The notes beneath the pieces are model-generated. The model searched no databases and was not told where the DNA came from. It was given only the letters and a program-made list of their open reading frames with translations. A DNA stretch of 12,833 nucleotides from JBCCAG01 sp050330955 (GTDB taxonomy: Bacteria > Cyanobacteriota > Cyanobacteriia > CAKZMO01): positions 1 through 12,833 of the forward strand of contig JBHJHJ010000247.1 of the NCBI GenBank assembly GCA_050330955.1, written 5' to 3'. The position numbers were made by a program, and so were the translations under genes. Positions 5,750-11,142 of the stretch are shown piece by piece. Within the stretch, counting starts at the first letter, position 1. Every line of letters starts with the position of its first letter.

Positions 5750-7156
5750 ATGGCTGCGTATTCTTTCAACAGTCCATCCTCCAGCGGCTTACCCCATGCA
5801 GGCTCATCCCATCCTGGTAAGTCTGATCGCGAGCCATCTCGCGCTAGAGCGTCTTACCCTGCGTCGTCTCGTTACGAGAGTCTTGCAGCGGATGCTCCGC
5901 TTTCGGTCGCTGGATTGACCCGCTACATTCACGGGCTCATCGAAGAAGATCAGCAGCTCCGGCAGGTTTGGGTCGTCGGAGAAATCTCCAGCGCGAGTCG
6001 ATATCGCAGCGGCATCTTCTTCACGCTTCAGGATCCCGACGCCGACATGGCTATCAGCGCTGTAGTTTGGAACAACTGCATCAGCCGCCTGGCGGTGATG
6101 CCAGAGCCAGGCGAGCAAGTTGTGGTGCTGGGGCAGGTGAGGGTCCACCAGAAGCGAGGCACCTATCAGATCAATGTCTGGCAGGCCTTCCCCGCAGGAG
6201 AAGGCCTCCGCGCGCTGCGGTATCGCCAGCTGCGGCAGCGGCTCGCGGCTGAAGGTTTATTTGACCCAGAGCGAAAGCGATCGCTTTCGCCCCACCCCAA
6301 GGTTGTCGCAGTGGTCACGTCCCCCCAGGCTGCAGCCTGGGGAGATATTCTACGCACCCTGAGACGGCGATATCCAGGACTGCACATCTTATTCTCCCCA
6401 GCCTTGGTGCAAGGGGATCAGGCTCCGGCAGCGATCGTGCAGGCCATTGAGCGGGTCCAAAAAGACCGGCGGGCTGAAGTATTGATCTTGTCTCGGGGCG
6501 GGGGGGCAACCGAAGACATGACCTGCTTCAACGACGAACAGGTGGTGCGGGCGATCGCCCAGTGCCCTATTCCGGTTGTCTCGGGGATCGGCCATCAGCG
6601 AGATGAGACCCTCGCTGACTTGGTGGCCGATCACTGCGTCCACACTCCGACGGCGGCGGCGGAGCAGGCGGTGCCCAAGCTGTCTGAGGTGGTTGGCGCC
6701 CACGATGAGCGAAAAATGGCCCTGCGGCAGGCCGTTAGCGCTTACATGCTGAGCTACAGCGCTCAGCTTCAGCAACTGCGATCGCAGCTTCACTATCTGC
6801 AGCCCAGCCAGCGTCTACAGCGCGAGCAGCGCACCATCAGTCGCCAGCGTCTTATCCTGCTTCAGGCCACCGCCTTACGCTTGCAGGACGCTGAGCATCA
6901 GTGTCAGATGCTGTCCCAAAAGCTATCATCCCTTGACCCCAACACAGTGCTACGTCGCGGCTATGCGCTGCTGCGCGGCGACAGTGGCACGCTCATTCGC
7001 TCGGCGGGCGACCTCACGCCGGGGCAGACCCTCCAGGTGCAGCTTGCCGAAGGCAGCGCCGAAGTGGAGGTACTCGACGTCAGCACAGAAGGCGATCGCC
7101 CTCTGTCGCCAAATGACCCCAGTCCGCATACCACTCAAACCAACCTAGAGCCATGA
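5750..7156 (+). CDS. xseA: Exodeoxyribonuclease VII large subunit
   Basis: This is the catalytic subunit of exonuclease VII, which degrades single-stranded DNA from both ends to oligonucleotides during repair and recombination. It works with several copies of XseB. The OB-fold domain starts near residue 50 (LSVAGLTRYIHGLIEED, then VWVVGEISS) and runs to about 150. The catalytic domain holds VTSPQAAAWGD (residues 190-199), LSRGGGATEDM (about 248-257), FNDE and PVVSGIGHQRDETLADLVADHCVHTPTAAAE (short motifs GIGHQRDETL and TPTAAA). A long coiled-coil and a C-terminal domain (NTVLRRGYALL) complete it. The first 48 residues are an extra Ser/Pro-rich stretch and no later in-frame start is usable. 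ATG 5750 is preferred over TTG 5744. No clear ribosome binding site is seen. It overlaps xseB by ATGA. Two perfect 20-base palindromes lie inside (6271-6290 and 6323-6342). Confidence 0.95.
   Translation: MAAYSFNSPSSSGLPHAGSSHPGKSDREPSRARASYPASSRYESLAADAPLSVAGLTRYIHGLIEEDQQLRQVWVVGEISSASRYRSGIFFTLQDPDADMAISAVVWNNCISRLAVMPEPGEQVVVLGQVRVHQKRGTYQINVWQAFPAGEGLRALRYRQLRQRLAAEGLFDPERKRSLSPHPKVVAVVTSPQAAAWGDILRTLRRRYPGLHILFSPALVQGDQAPAAIVQAIERVQKDRRAEVLILSRGGGATEDMTCFNDEQVVRAIAQCPIPVVSGIGHQRDETLADLVADHCVHTPTAAAEQAVPKLSEVVGAHDERKMALRQAVSAYMLSYSAQLQQLRSQLHYLQPSQRLQREQRTISRQRLILLQATALRLQDAEHQCQMLSQKLSSLDPNTVLRRGYALLRGDSGTLIRSAGDLTPGQTLQVQLAEGSAEVEVLDVSTEGDRPLSPNDPSPHTTQTNLEP
6271..6290. repeat. Perfect 20-base palindrome centred on HIP1, inside xseA
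   Basis: GCGAAAGCGATCGCTTTCGC is identical to its reverse complement over all 20 bases. The central GCGATCGC is the common cyanobacterial HIP1 octamer, here extended by six symmetric bases on each side. It encodes part of the E-R-K-R-S-L-S segment of XseA, upstream of the SPQAAAWGD motif, where the protein is not strongly constrained as far as I know. Confidence 0.9.
6323..6342. repeat. Second perfect 20-base palindrome inside xseA
   Basis: CCCCAGGCTGCAGCCTGGGG is a perfect palindrome over 20 bases and contains no HIP1 site. It lies 32 bases after the first palindrome and encodes the P-Q-A-A-A-W-G part of the conserved XseA motif, so the amino acid sequence limits but does not fix the codons used. 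Both sites can fold as zero-loop or short-loop hairpins in the transcript. Confidence 0.9.
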
Positions 7157-7410
7157 CTGAGCCAGAATATTCAAGCCCCTCACCCCAGTCCGCGCCCTCC
7201 CACCCCACAGCAGACCCTGACTGGAACTACGAAGCCACGGTCGCTGAGGTGGAACGTATCATTCATCAGATTGAAGCCGGAGAATTAGAGTTGGCCGATG
7301 TGTTTGGCCAGTTCTCTGCTGCGGTGGAGCGTCTGCAGCAGTGTGAAGCGTTCCTAGGCTATCACCGTCAGCAGGTGGATGTGCTCATCGAAACCCTCGA
7401 CGGGACGTAG
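7153..7410 (+). CDS. xseB: Exodeoxyribonuclease VII small subunit
   Basis: An 85-residue small subunit that binds the XseA coiled coil and is needed for exonuclease VII activity. After a Ser/Pro-rich start (1-24), the family core runs from WNYEATVAEVERIIHQIEAGEL through LADVFGQFSAAVERLQQCEAFLGYHRQQVDVL, two helices typical of XseB. The ending LIETLDGT is also typical. Its ATG shares the last bases of xseA (ATGA, 7153-7156), so translation is probably coupled. No separate ribosome binding site is visible. The length is normal for the family apart from the extra low-complexity N terminus, which mirrors the one in XseA. Confidence 0.93.
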   Translation: MTEPEYSSPSPQSAPSHPTADPDWNYEATVAEVERIIHQIEAGELELADVFGQFSAAVERLQQCEAFLGYHRQQVDVLIETLDGT

Positions 7411-7520
7411 CTATTGGGTTTGCCCAGCTGCTCAGGAGCGTTGAATGCGCTCAAAACCCCGGCGATTCACAGGCAACTGGGCGCGTAGATGCCCTGAATT
7501 GGAACGTTTGTCGTAGAGAC

Positions 7521-8069
7521 CTAAAGCGTTGCGAAGCCGAAGGTGACGTTGAACTCTCGGCACCAGATCACGGCTGACGCAAAGTCTTCTACAGAGATAC
7601 CTTCTGGAATTTCGTAGCGCTGGCTACCTTCCGTGGACTTCAGCACCCCTAAGTTAACAAACTGGCTAGAATCGTAGCCTTGGGGAACGGCTTCTTTATG
7701 GAGCAGCACAAATAGATCGGGGCCATCATCAGACTGGAATGCGTCATCAAACTCCAAATAGCGCTTGCCGCCTACTTCAACAACAGTTGCGGTGCCCAGG
7801 GTAGGGTGATCGACGCCTTGAAAAGCCCCGGATTGGGAGGTGGCAACAGCAGCGCCAGCACAGGGGTTGGCTGCACAAGGGTTGGCTGCACAGGGATTTG
7901 CGGCGCAGGGATTCGCAGCGCAGGGATTCGCGGCGCAGGGGTTGGCTGCACAAGGGTTAACAGAGGCACAAGGATTGGCTTGAGCGGGCTGAACGTCGGC
8001 AACAAGGGCAACTGCACCGAAGGACAGAGCAGACGAAATAACTAGCGCGGTGAGATAAGTGAGCTTCAT
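7521..8069 (-). CDS. Secreted DM13-domain protein with NPCAA repeats
   Basis: A 182-residue exported protein. Residues 1-31 form a Sec signal peptide ending ADVQPAQA, probably cut before Asn32. The mature protein starts with a cysteine-rich repeat: NPCASV, six copies of NPCAA and one NPCAG (residues 32-72), giving eight cysteines spaced every five or six residues. From about residue 80 to the end is a DM13-type domain: SGAFQGVDHPTLGTATVVEVGGKRYLEF, the acidic DDGPDLFVLLHKEAVP, NLGVLKSTEGSQRYEIP, and the final SAVIWCREFNVTFGFATL with the conserved Trp-Cys. DM13 domains have been proposed to be redox-related. The N-terminal repeat could bind metal or cross-link, but that is inference. A GAGG lies 12 bases before the ATG, within a leader inverted repeat at 8071-8118. 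Confidence 0.85.
   Translation of the reverse strand: MKLTYLTALVISSALSFGAVALVADVQPAQANPCASVNPCAANPCAANPCAANPCAANPCAANPCAANPCAGAAVATSQSGAFQGVDHPTLGTATVVEVGGKRYLEFDDAFQSDDGPDLFVLLHKEAVPQGYDSSQFVNLGVLKSTEGSQRYEIPEGISVEDFASAVIWCREFNVTFGFATL
7854..7976 (-). repeat. Tandem 15-base repeat encoding Asn-Pro-Cys-Ala-Ala
   Basis: Eight consecutive units code for NPC-containing peptides; the first unit is 18 bases and the rest 15. Codons vary between units (AAC/AAT, CCT/CCC, TGT/TGC, GCC/GCG/GCA), although neighbouring units are clearly related. Copies starting at 7958 and 7883 on the minus strand are identical (aac cct tgt gca gcc). The pattern suggests an older expansion kept under coding selection, with possible copy-number slippage. 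Confidence 0.9.
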
Positions 8070-8070
8070 T

Positions 8071-8118
8071 AGACCTGTTTCCTCAAGTAAGTTTGGGGTA
8101 GCACGCGGCTACAGGTCT
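8071..8118 (-). promoter_or_regulatory. Inverted repeat in the DM13 gene leader
   Basis: On the transcript strand AGACCTGT (8118-8111) is complementary to ACAGGTCT (8078-8071), perfect over eight bases, with 32 bases between. The second arm ends one base before the ATG at 8069, and the GAGG ribosome binding site sits in the loop. It could be a translational stem-loop or a pair of operator half-sites. Confidence 0.4.
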
Positions 8119-8263
8119 TAGTAAACTCCCGCTGTCTGAGTTTGCAGTGAGCTAGAGACGCGTAGTTGATAAACTCTAGCTGAACCTCAGATCAGGTTAT
8201 GCGATTTGGGAGAGCCTGAAAACGCCCACCTCGGGCCCGGTTTACTGCGCTAGCCCGGCTGCC

Positions 8264-9136
8264 TTATTGAAAACCCGGCGCGCCTCGCAACCTTCGGGAC
8301 AGCTTCTGCTCCACTTTTGTCATCAGCGAAAACGGAAAGCCGGCTTCTCGGTACAAGTGCAGCGGAATCTTTTCTTCAATCTCGGCGTGGAGCTGCGGCA
8401 GCTCGCTCCAATGGCGCCCGCACTGCAGGTGATGGGCGGTGTGGTATCCCAAATTGCAGGTAAAGAAGTTGTACCAGCGATCGGTGATATTGTAGGTCGC
8501 CTGGTAGGGATCGGGGTGGTCAAGGCCCGCGTGGTGATAGTAGGTTTCGTGGGCGGTCATAAATAGCAGCACGACCATCGGAATCACAAACACAACTAGC
8601 GTGTTGAGCCAATTAATCCAGGCAAGTACGCCCAAAACCAGGAGCGTCAGCAGAATGTTTTGAACGAGCCGGCTGCGAGACTTTGGATAACGCCCGCCGA
8701 CCTTCAGCGCTTTAGGGTAAGCCATGAGCGCCACCTTGAAGGTATATTCCAGCCGGGACATGCGCTTGCCGCTGCGTCTCTGCCAAGCCGACTCGTCCTT
8801 GGATTGATCCAAATAGTTGAGGTGGTGACCGAGGGTATGGTGCAGCACCCAGGCCTCTCCAACAATGCCGGTGTGCAGCCCCATGGCAAGCTCAATTAGG
8901 CGGTTGGCCCAGGGGACCGTGAAAAACTTTAGGTGCTGGTGGTGGTGGTTCCAGCTACAGATCCACCCTTTTATGTTGAGGCTGGCGATCGCCCAGACGA
9001 TAGGAATTAATGGGGACGGGCTCAGTAAAATCGTGACGAGGTCGGCTCCTAAAACCAGCAGAATAACTGCGATAGGATAATAATCAATCTTTTTTCTAAC
9101 AAACATCTTCGCGTCAATAGGCGGGCAGGACTCCAC
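8264..9136 (-). CDS. Fatty acid desaturase-like membrane di-iron protein
   Basis: A 290-residue integral membrane protein of the fatty acid desaturase/hydroxylase superfamily. It has histidine boxes NHHHQH (63-68), HHTLGHH (99-105) and YHTAHH (231-236), plus HETYYHH (196-202), which together should bind two irons. Hydrophobic segments cover roughly 20-58 and 158-193. The C-terminal HWSELPQLHAEIEEKIP after the last box is typical of desaturases. The substrate cannot be told from sequence; a lipid, carotenoid or alkane-type substrate is possible. The start is uncertain. GTG at 9136 has GGAAA ten bases upstream, whereas the ATG at 9106 would give 280 residues and loses nothing conserved. The DM13 gene lies 194 bases downstream on the same strand, too far to assume an operon. 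Confidence 0.85.
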   Translation of the reverse strand: MESCPPIDAKMFVRKKIDYYPIAVILLVLGADLVTILLSPSPLIPIVWAIASLNIKGWICSWNHHHQHLKFFTVPWANRLIELAMGLHTGIVGEAWVLHHTLGHHLNYLDQSKDESAWQRRSGKRMSRLEYTFKVALMAYPKALKVGGRYPKSRSRLVQNILLTLLVLGVLAWINWLNTLVVFVIPMVVLLFMTAHETYYHHAGLDHPDPYQATYNITDRWYNFFTCNLGYHTAHHLQCGRHWSELPQLHAEIEEKIPLHLYREAGFPFSLMTKVEQKLSRRLRGAPGFQ

Positions 9137-9250
9137 ATCAAAGAATTTCCGCTGTGAGCCTGCTCAATTCTACAGGGTTATTTGCGTTGTGGCCTTTGAC
9201 CTGCGGCCTTAACCCAAAATTTACGGAAGCGGCGATCGCCAGCCTGACTA

Positions 9251-9283
9251 GAGTCCTGGCGTCTCAAAGGAAAGCCAGGACTC
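9251..9283 (-). terminator. Stem-loop after the 97-residue protein gene
   Basis: GAGTCCTGGC (9251-9260) and GCCAGGACTC (9274-9283) form a perfect ten-pair stem with a 13-base loop, just past the stop of the minus-strand gene at 9294. There is no T-run on either side, so it may act as a mRNA-stabilising or factor-dependent end rather than a classical terminator. Confidence 0.5.
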
Positions 9284-9293
9284 CGCTTTCGCC

Positions 9294-9587
9294 TTAGCGG
9301 CGGGGAATGCGCTTTGTGAGGACACGCATGATCTCTTTCGGATCATCTACCTGGATGCGGGTGGCAAGCATTGGAATGGGCCGAGACCAGTCGCCGGGCT
9401 CGGCATAGCCGTAGTGATGCATCGCGTGGATGTGGTTGGTCACCGCATCGGGCACACCGATAGCGATGACGCGCAGCTCGTGGTGGCCACCATCAGCTGG
9501 GGCGCCTTCAGAGGGAAGCGGTACTGATGGCCACGGCAAAGCTTCCCAACCCGGATCGGGTTGGCTAAAGTCGGGAATATAGGTCAT
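9294..9587 (-). CDS. Small conserved cyanobacterial protein, function unknown
   Basis: A 97-residue protein without signal peptide or membrane span. Its N-terminal third is Pro-rich (MTYIPDFSQPDPGWEALPWPS). Its core, ELRVIAIGVPDAVTNHIHAMHHYGYAEPGDWSRPIP, and its end, DDPKEIMRVLTKRI, resemble a small cyanobacterial family that I recall as VIAIG..EAVT..IH.LH..GFAE.GDWS...PT..P.E.M.VLT. No function is known to me. The core looks like a compact alpha/beta fold. The ATG at 9587 follows AGGAGT about five bases upstream, a good ribosome binding site on the minus strand (plus-strand actcct at 9592-9597). It lies 129 bases downstream of the XRE gene, with three hairpins in between, so separate transcription or processing is likely. 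Confidence 0.75.
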   Translation of the reverse strand: MTYIPDFSQPDPGWEALPWPSVPLPSEGAPADGGHHELRVIAIGVPDAVTNHIHAMHHYGYAEPGDWSRPIPMLATRIQVDDPKEIMRVLTKRIPRR

Positions 9588-9613
9588 GCAGACTCCTGTA
9601 ATTGATTACATTC

Positions 9614-9710
9614 GCCCTATCGCTCCGGATAGGGCTGCTAGCTAACGAATACGATTATTCGCATGCCTATATTTTGCACGCTAAACGGACTCTGGTCAAG
9701 CGGGTTGACC
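9614..9710. repeat. Three consecutive perfect stem-loops
   Basis: Hairpin 1 pairs GCCCTATC (9614-9621) with GATAGGGC (9628-9635) around a six-base loop. Hairpin 2 pairs CGAATA (9646-9651) with TATTCG (9656-9661) around CGAT. Hairpin 3 pairs GGTCAA (9694-9699) with TTGACC (9705-9710) around GCGGG. They fill the gap between the XRE gene stop (9717) and the start of the 97-residue gene (9587). They may form a terminator region for the XRE gene or a structured leader for the next gene. Confidence 0.55.
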
Positions 9711-9716
9711 TTAAAT

Positions 9717-10214
9717 TTATCCTTCTTCGTGTAGGGCAGGAAAATCAGCCTGCTTGGCCACCAGCCCTAGAAATTTTGTCATGGCGCGATCGGGGTCGTA
9801 GACGCCGTTCTCCCATTCGCTGACGGTTTGTCGGCGGACGCCAAGCTCCTGAGCAAATTTAGCTTGGGTCAATCCCATGTGCTTTCGAAGGGCTCTGACA
9901 GCATCCCGCCGCCAAATGACTGCACCATCTGCCCGCTCGATGTTGTATTCGGTCTGAAACTCACCGAAGGTGACGGTTTGCTGCTCGAGGTCGACTGCTT
10001 CAATCTGATAGCCTGCATTGATCCAGGCTTTGGCCTGCAGGGCACTGGCGCTATCGCGGTTGCTCCACCAATTTTTCTTATGCAACGCTGAGGTCGGCAG
10101 CGGGCCGCCAAGCAGTGCTTCGATTTCAGCAAAAGTTAGCGTCACTTTTTGAGGGCGACAGCCCTGCAGGTGCTCAAATAAGGGATAGTACTTGCTGCCA
10201 GCTTTAATCGTCAT
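9717..10214 (-). CDS. XRE-family regulator with N-terminal DUF7662-like domain
   Basis: A 165-residue two-domain protein. Residues 6-84 (SKYYPLFEHLQG, KVTLTFAEIEALLGGPLPTSA, HKKNWWSN, AKAWINAGYQIEAVDLEQQTVTF) resemble a small domain I recall as DUF7662, often found alone and of unknown role. Residues 104-155 are an XRE/Cro-type helix-turn-helix: RALRKHMGLTQAKFAQELGVRRQTVSEWENGVYDP, with the expected L-T-Q and Q-T-V-S-E-W-E-N recognition pattern. It is probably a DNA-binding regulator, perhaps with the N-terminal domain sensing or contacting nucleic acid. No toxin partner is adjacent, so a toxin-antitoxin call is not supported. There is no Shine-Dalgarno before the ATG. A GCGGCG/CGCCGC hairpin lies 21-39 bases upstream and could be its own operator. 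Confidence 0.8.
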   Translation of the reverse strand: MTIKAGSKYYPLFEHLQGCRPQKVTLTFAEIEALLGGPLPTSALHKKNWWSNRDSASALQAKAWINAGYQIEAVDLEQQTVTFGEFQTEYNIERADGAVIWRRDAVRALRKHMGLTQAKFAQELGVRRQTVSEWENGVYDPDRAMTKFLGLVAKQADFPALHEEG

Positions 10215-10636
10215 ACTGAGTTAACTGAAGGAACGCGGCGTGGAAAGCGCCGCTTCTGTATACCACATAAGGGGGCCGTAGTTGCGATTGTCGTTCCGAC
10301 GAATATTCTTATCGTAGGCGATCGCTTGCCATCTTTAGCATAGGCGCGTCGTTCTCCTTACTAGTTCCCGACTGGCATAGAGGCGATTGCAGCCCGAAAA
10401 ATTCACATCCGCTTTGGGGGGGCGCGTTTCAGCTTACGCCAAGATTATAAGATTGGTTGCAACCGCTAATAGAATTGGCAAAATGGTAGTACAATCGAAC
10501 TGTACAACTTAAGTACTGCGCCAGATCTTGCCCGCGTACCAGAGCTTGCCTGCATACTTTGTCAATCTGTTTGCCGACCTGTAATTTACCTTAATCAACC
10601 CGTCGCACAATTAACCCACAGCAAAAGGAGGGCGCT
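10215..10636. other. Divergent intergenic region, XRE gene and VOC gene
   Basis: This 422-base stretch holds no convincing gene. It contains the inverted repeat at 10235-10253 and a HIP1 site near 10318. A part rich in A and T at 10440-10520 includes TTGGCA at 10475-10480 and three GTAC words at 10489, 10502 and 10513. The last two lie 11 and 13 bases from their neighbours, close to one helical turn. Promoters for both flanking genes must lie here, but I cannot pair -35 and -10 boxes with proper spacing. The GTAC words do not match the published cyanobacterial LexA box spacing as I recall it. The VOC gene has a strong AAAAGGAGG just before its ATG. Confidence 0.4.
10235..10253 (-). promoter_or_regulatory. 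GC-rich inverted repeat upstream of the XRE gene
   Basis: GCGGCG (10235-10240) and CGCCGC (10248-10253) flank a seven-base spacer, 21 to 39 bases before the XRE start codon on the minus strand. Regulators of this type often repress their own promoter through such a dyad. A leader hairpin that hides the translation start is the other option. Confidence 0.35.
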
Positions 10637-11056
10637 ATGCAATTGAGTCCATACCTGTATTTTGACGGTAGCTGCGAAGCTGCATTTAAGTTCTACGAGC
10701 AGTGCCTAGGCGGTAAGCTCGAGTTCACCTTTCCCTACAAAGGGTCGCCCATGGAGGCAGAGGTGCCCGCTGACTGGCACAACAAGATAATGCATGCCGA
10801 ATTTAAGCTGGGCGATCGCATCTTGATGGGGGCTGACGCCATGCCTGGGCAGTACGAAGTCCCCCAGGGCACTTCCATCATGCTTGCCATCGACGACGTG
10901 GAAGAGGCGGAGCGCACCTTCGAGGCGCTAGCGCAAAACGGAACCGTACAAATGGCCATTCAGGAGACCTTTTGGGCAGCCCGGTTCGGCGTGCTCGTCG
11001 ACCAGTTTGGCGTTCCCTGGATGATCAACTGCGATCGCCCCGGTGAGAGTTCGTAA
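10637..11056 (+). CDS. PhnB-type VOC superfamily protein
   Basis: A 139-residue protein of the vicinal oxygen chelate fold, PhnB/glyoxalase-like group. The opening SPYLYFDGSCEAAFKFYEQCLGGKLEF and the second half (GTSIMLAIDDVEEAERTFEALAQNGTVQMAIQETFWAARFGVLVDQFGVPWMIN) show the two beta-alpha-beta-beta-beta modules. MHAEFKLGDRILMGAD closes the first module. Such proteins are often annotated as 3-demethylubiquinone methyltransferase-like, but that name is not well supported and the substrate is unknown. A strong AAAAGGAGG ribosome binding site lies six to eight bases before the ATG. A TGCGTT/AACGCA stem-loop (11057-11062 and 11074-11079) directly follows the stop. It is read away from the XRE regulator. 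Confidence 0.85.
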   Translation: MQLSPYLYFDGSCEAAFKFYEQCLGGKLEFTFPYKGSPMEAEVPADWHNKIMHAEFKLGDRILMGADAMPGQYEVPQGTSIMLAIDDVEEAERTFEALAQNGTVQMAIQETFWAARFGVLVDQFGVPWMINCDRPGESS

Positions 11057-11079
11057 TGCGTTTGCCTTTCCCCAACGCA
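11057..11079 (+). terminator. Candidate stem-loop after the VOC gene
   Basis: TGCGTT (11057-11062) and AACGCA (11074-11079) form six pairs around an eleven-base loop immediately after the TAA at 11054-11056. It is followed by CAGAAAACG rather than a T-run, so termination is only suggested by position. Confidence 0.3.
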
Positions 11080-11142
11080 CAGAAAACGCGGTTTAATGAG
11101 AAGAGGGCTTAACATTACTTAACCACAACTCACGCAACTGCA

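Noticed and set aside
7854..7976. CRISPR array
   Set aside because: The regular repeats are 15-base coding units without spacers and encode NPCAA peptides.
9717..10214. Toxin-antitoxin module
   Set aside because: The helix-turn-helix protein resembles an antitoxin, but the neighbouring 97-residue protein has no toxin-like motif and is 129 bases away behind three hairpins.
10488..10516. LexA-type SOS box
   Set aside because: Three GTAC words are present, but their spacing does not match the cyanobacterial RGTAC-N3-DGTWCB consensus as I recall it.
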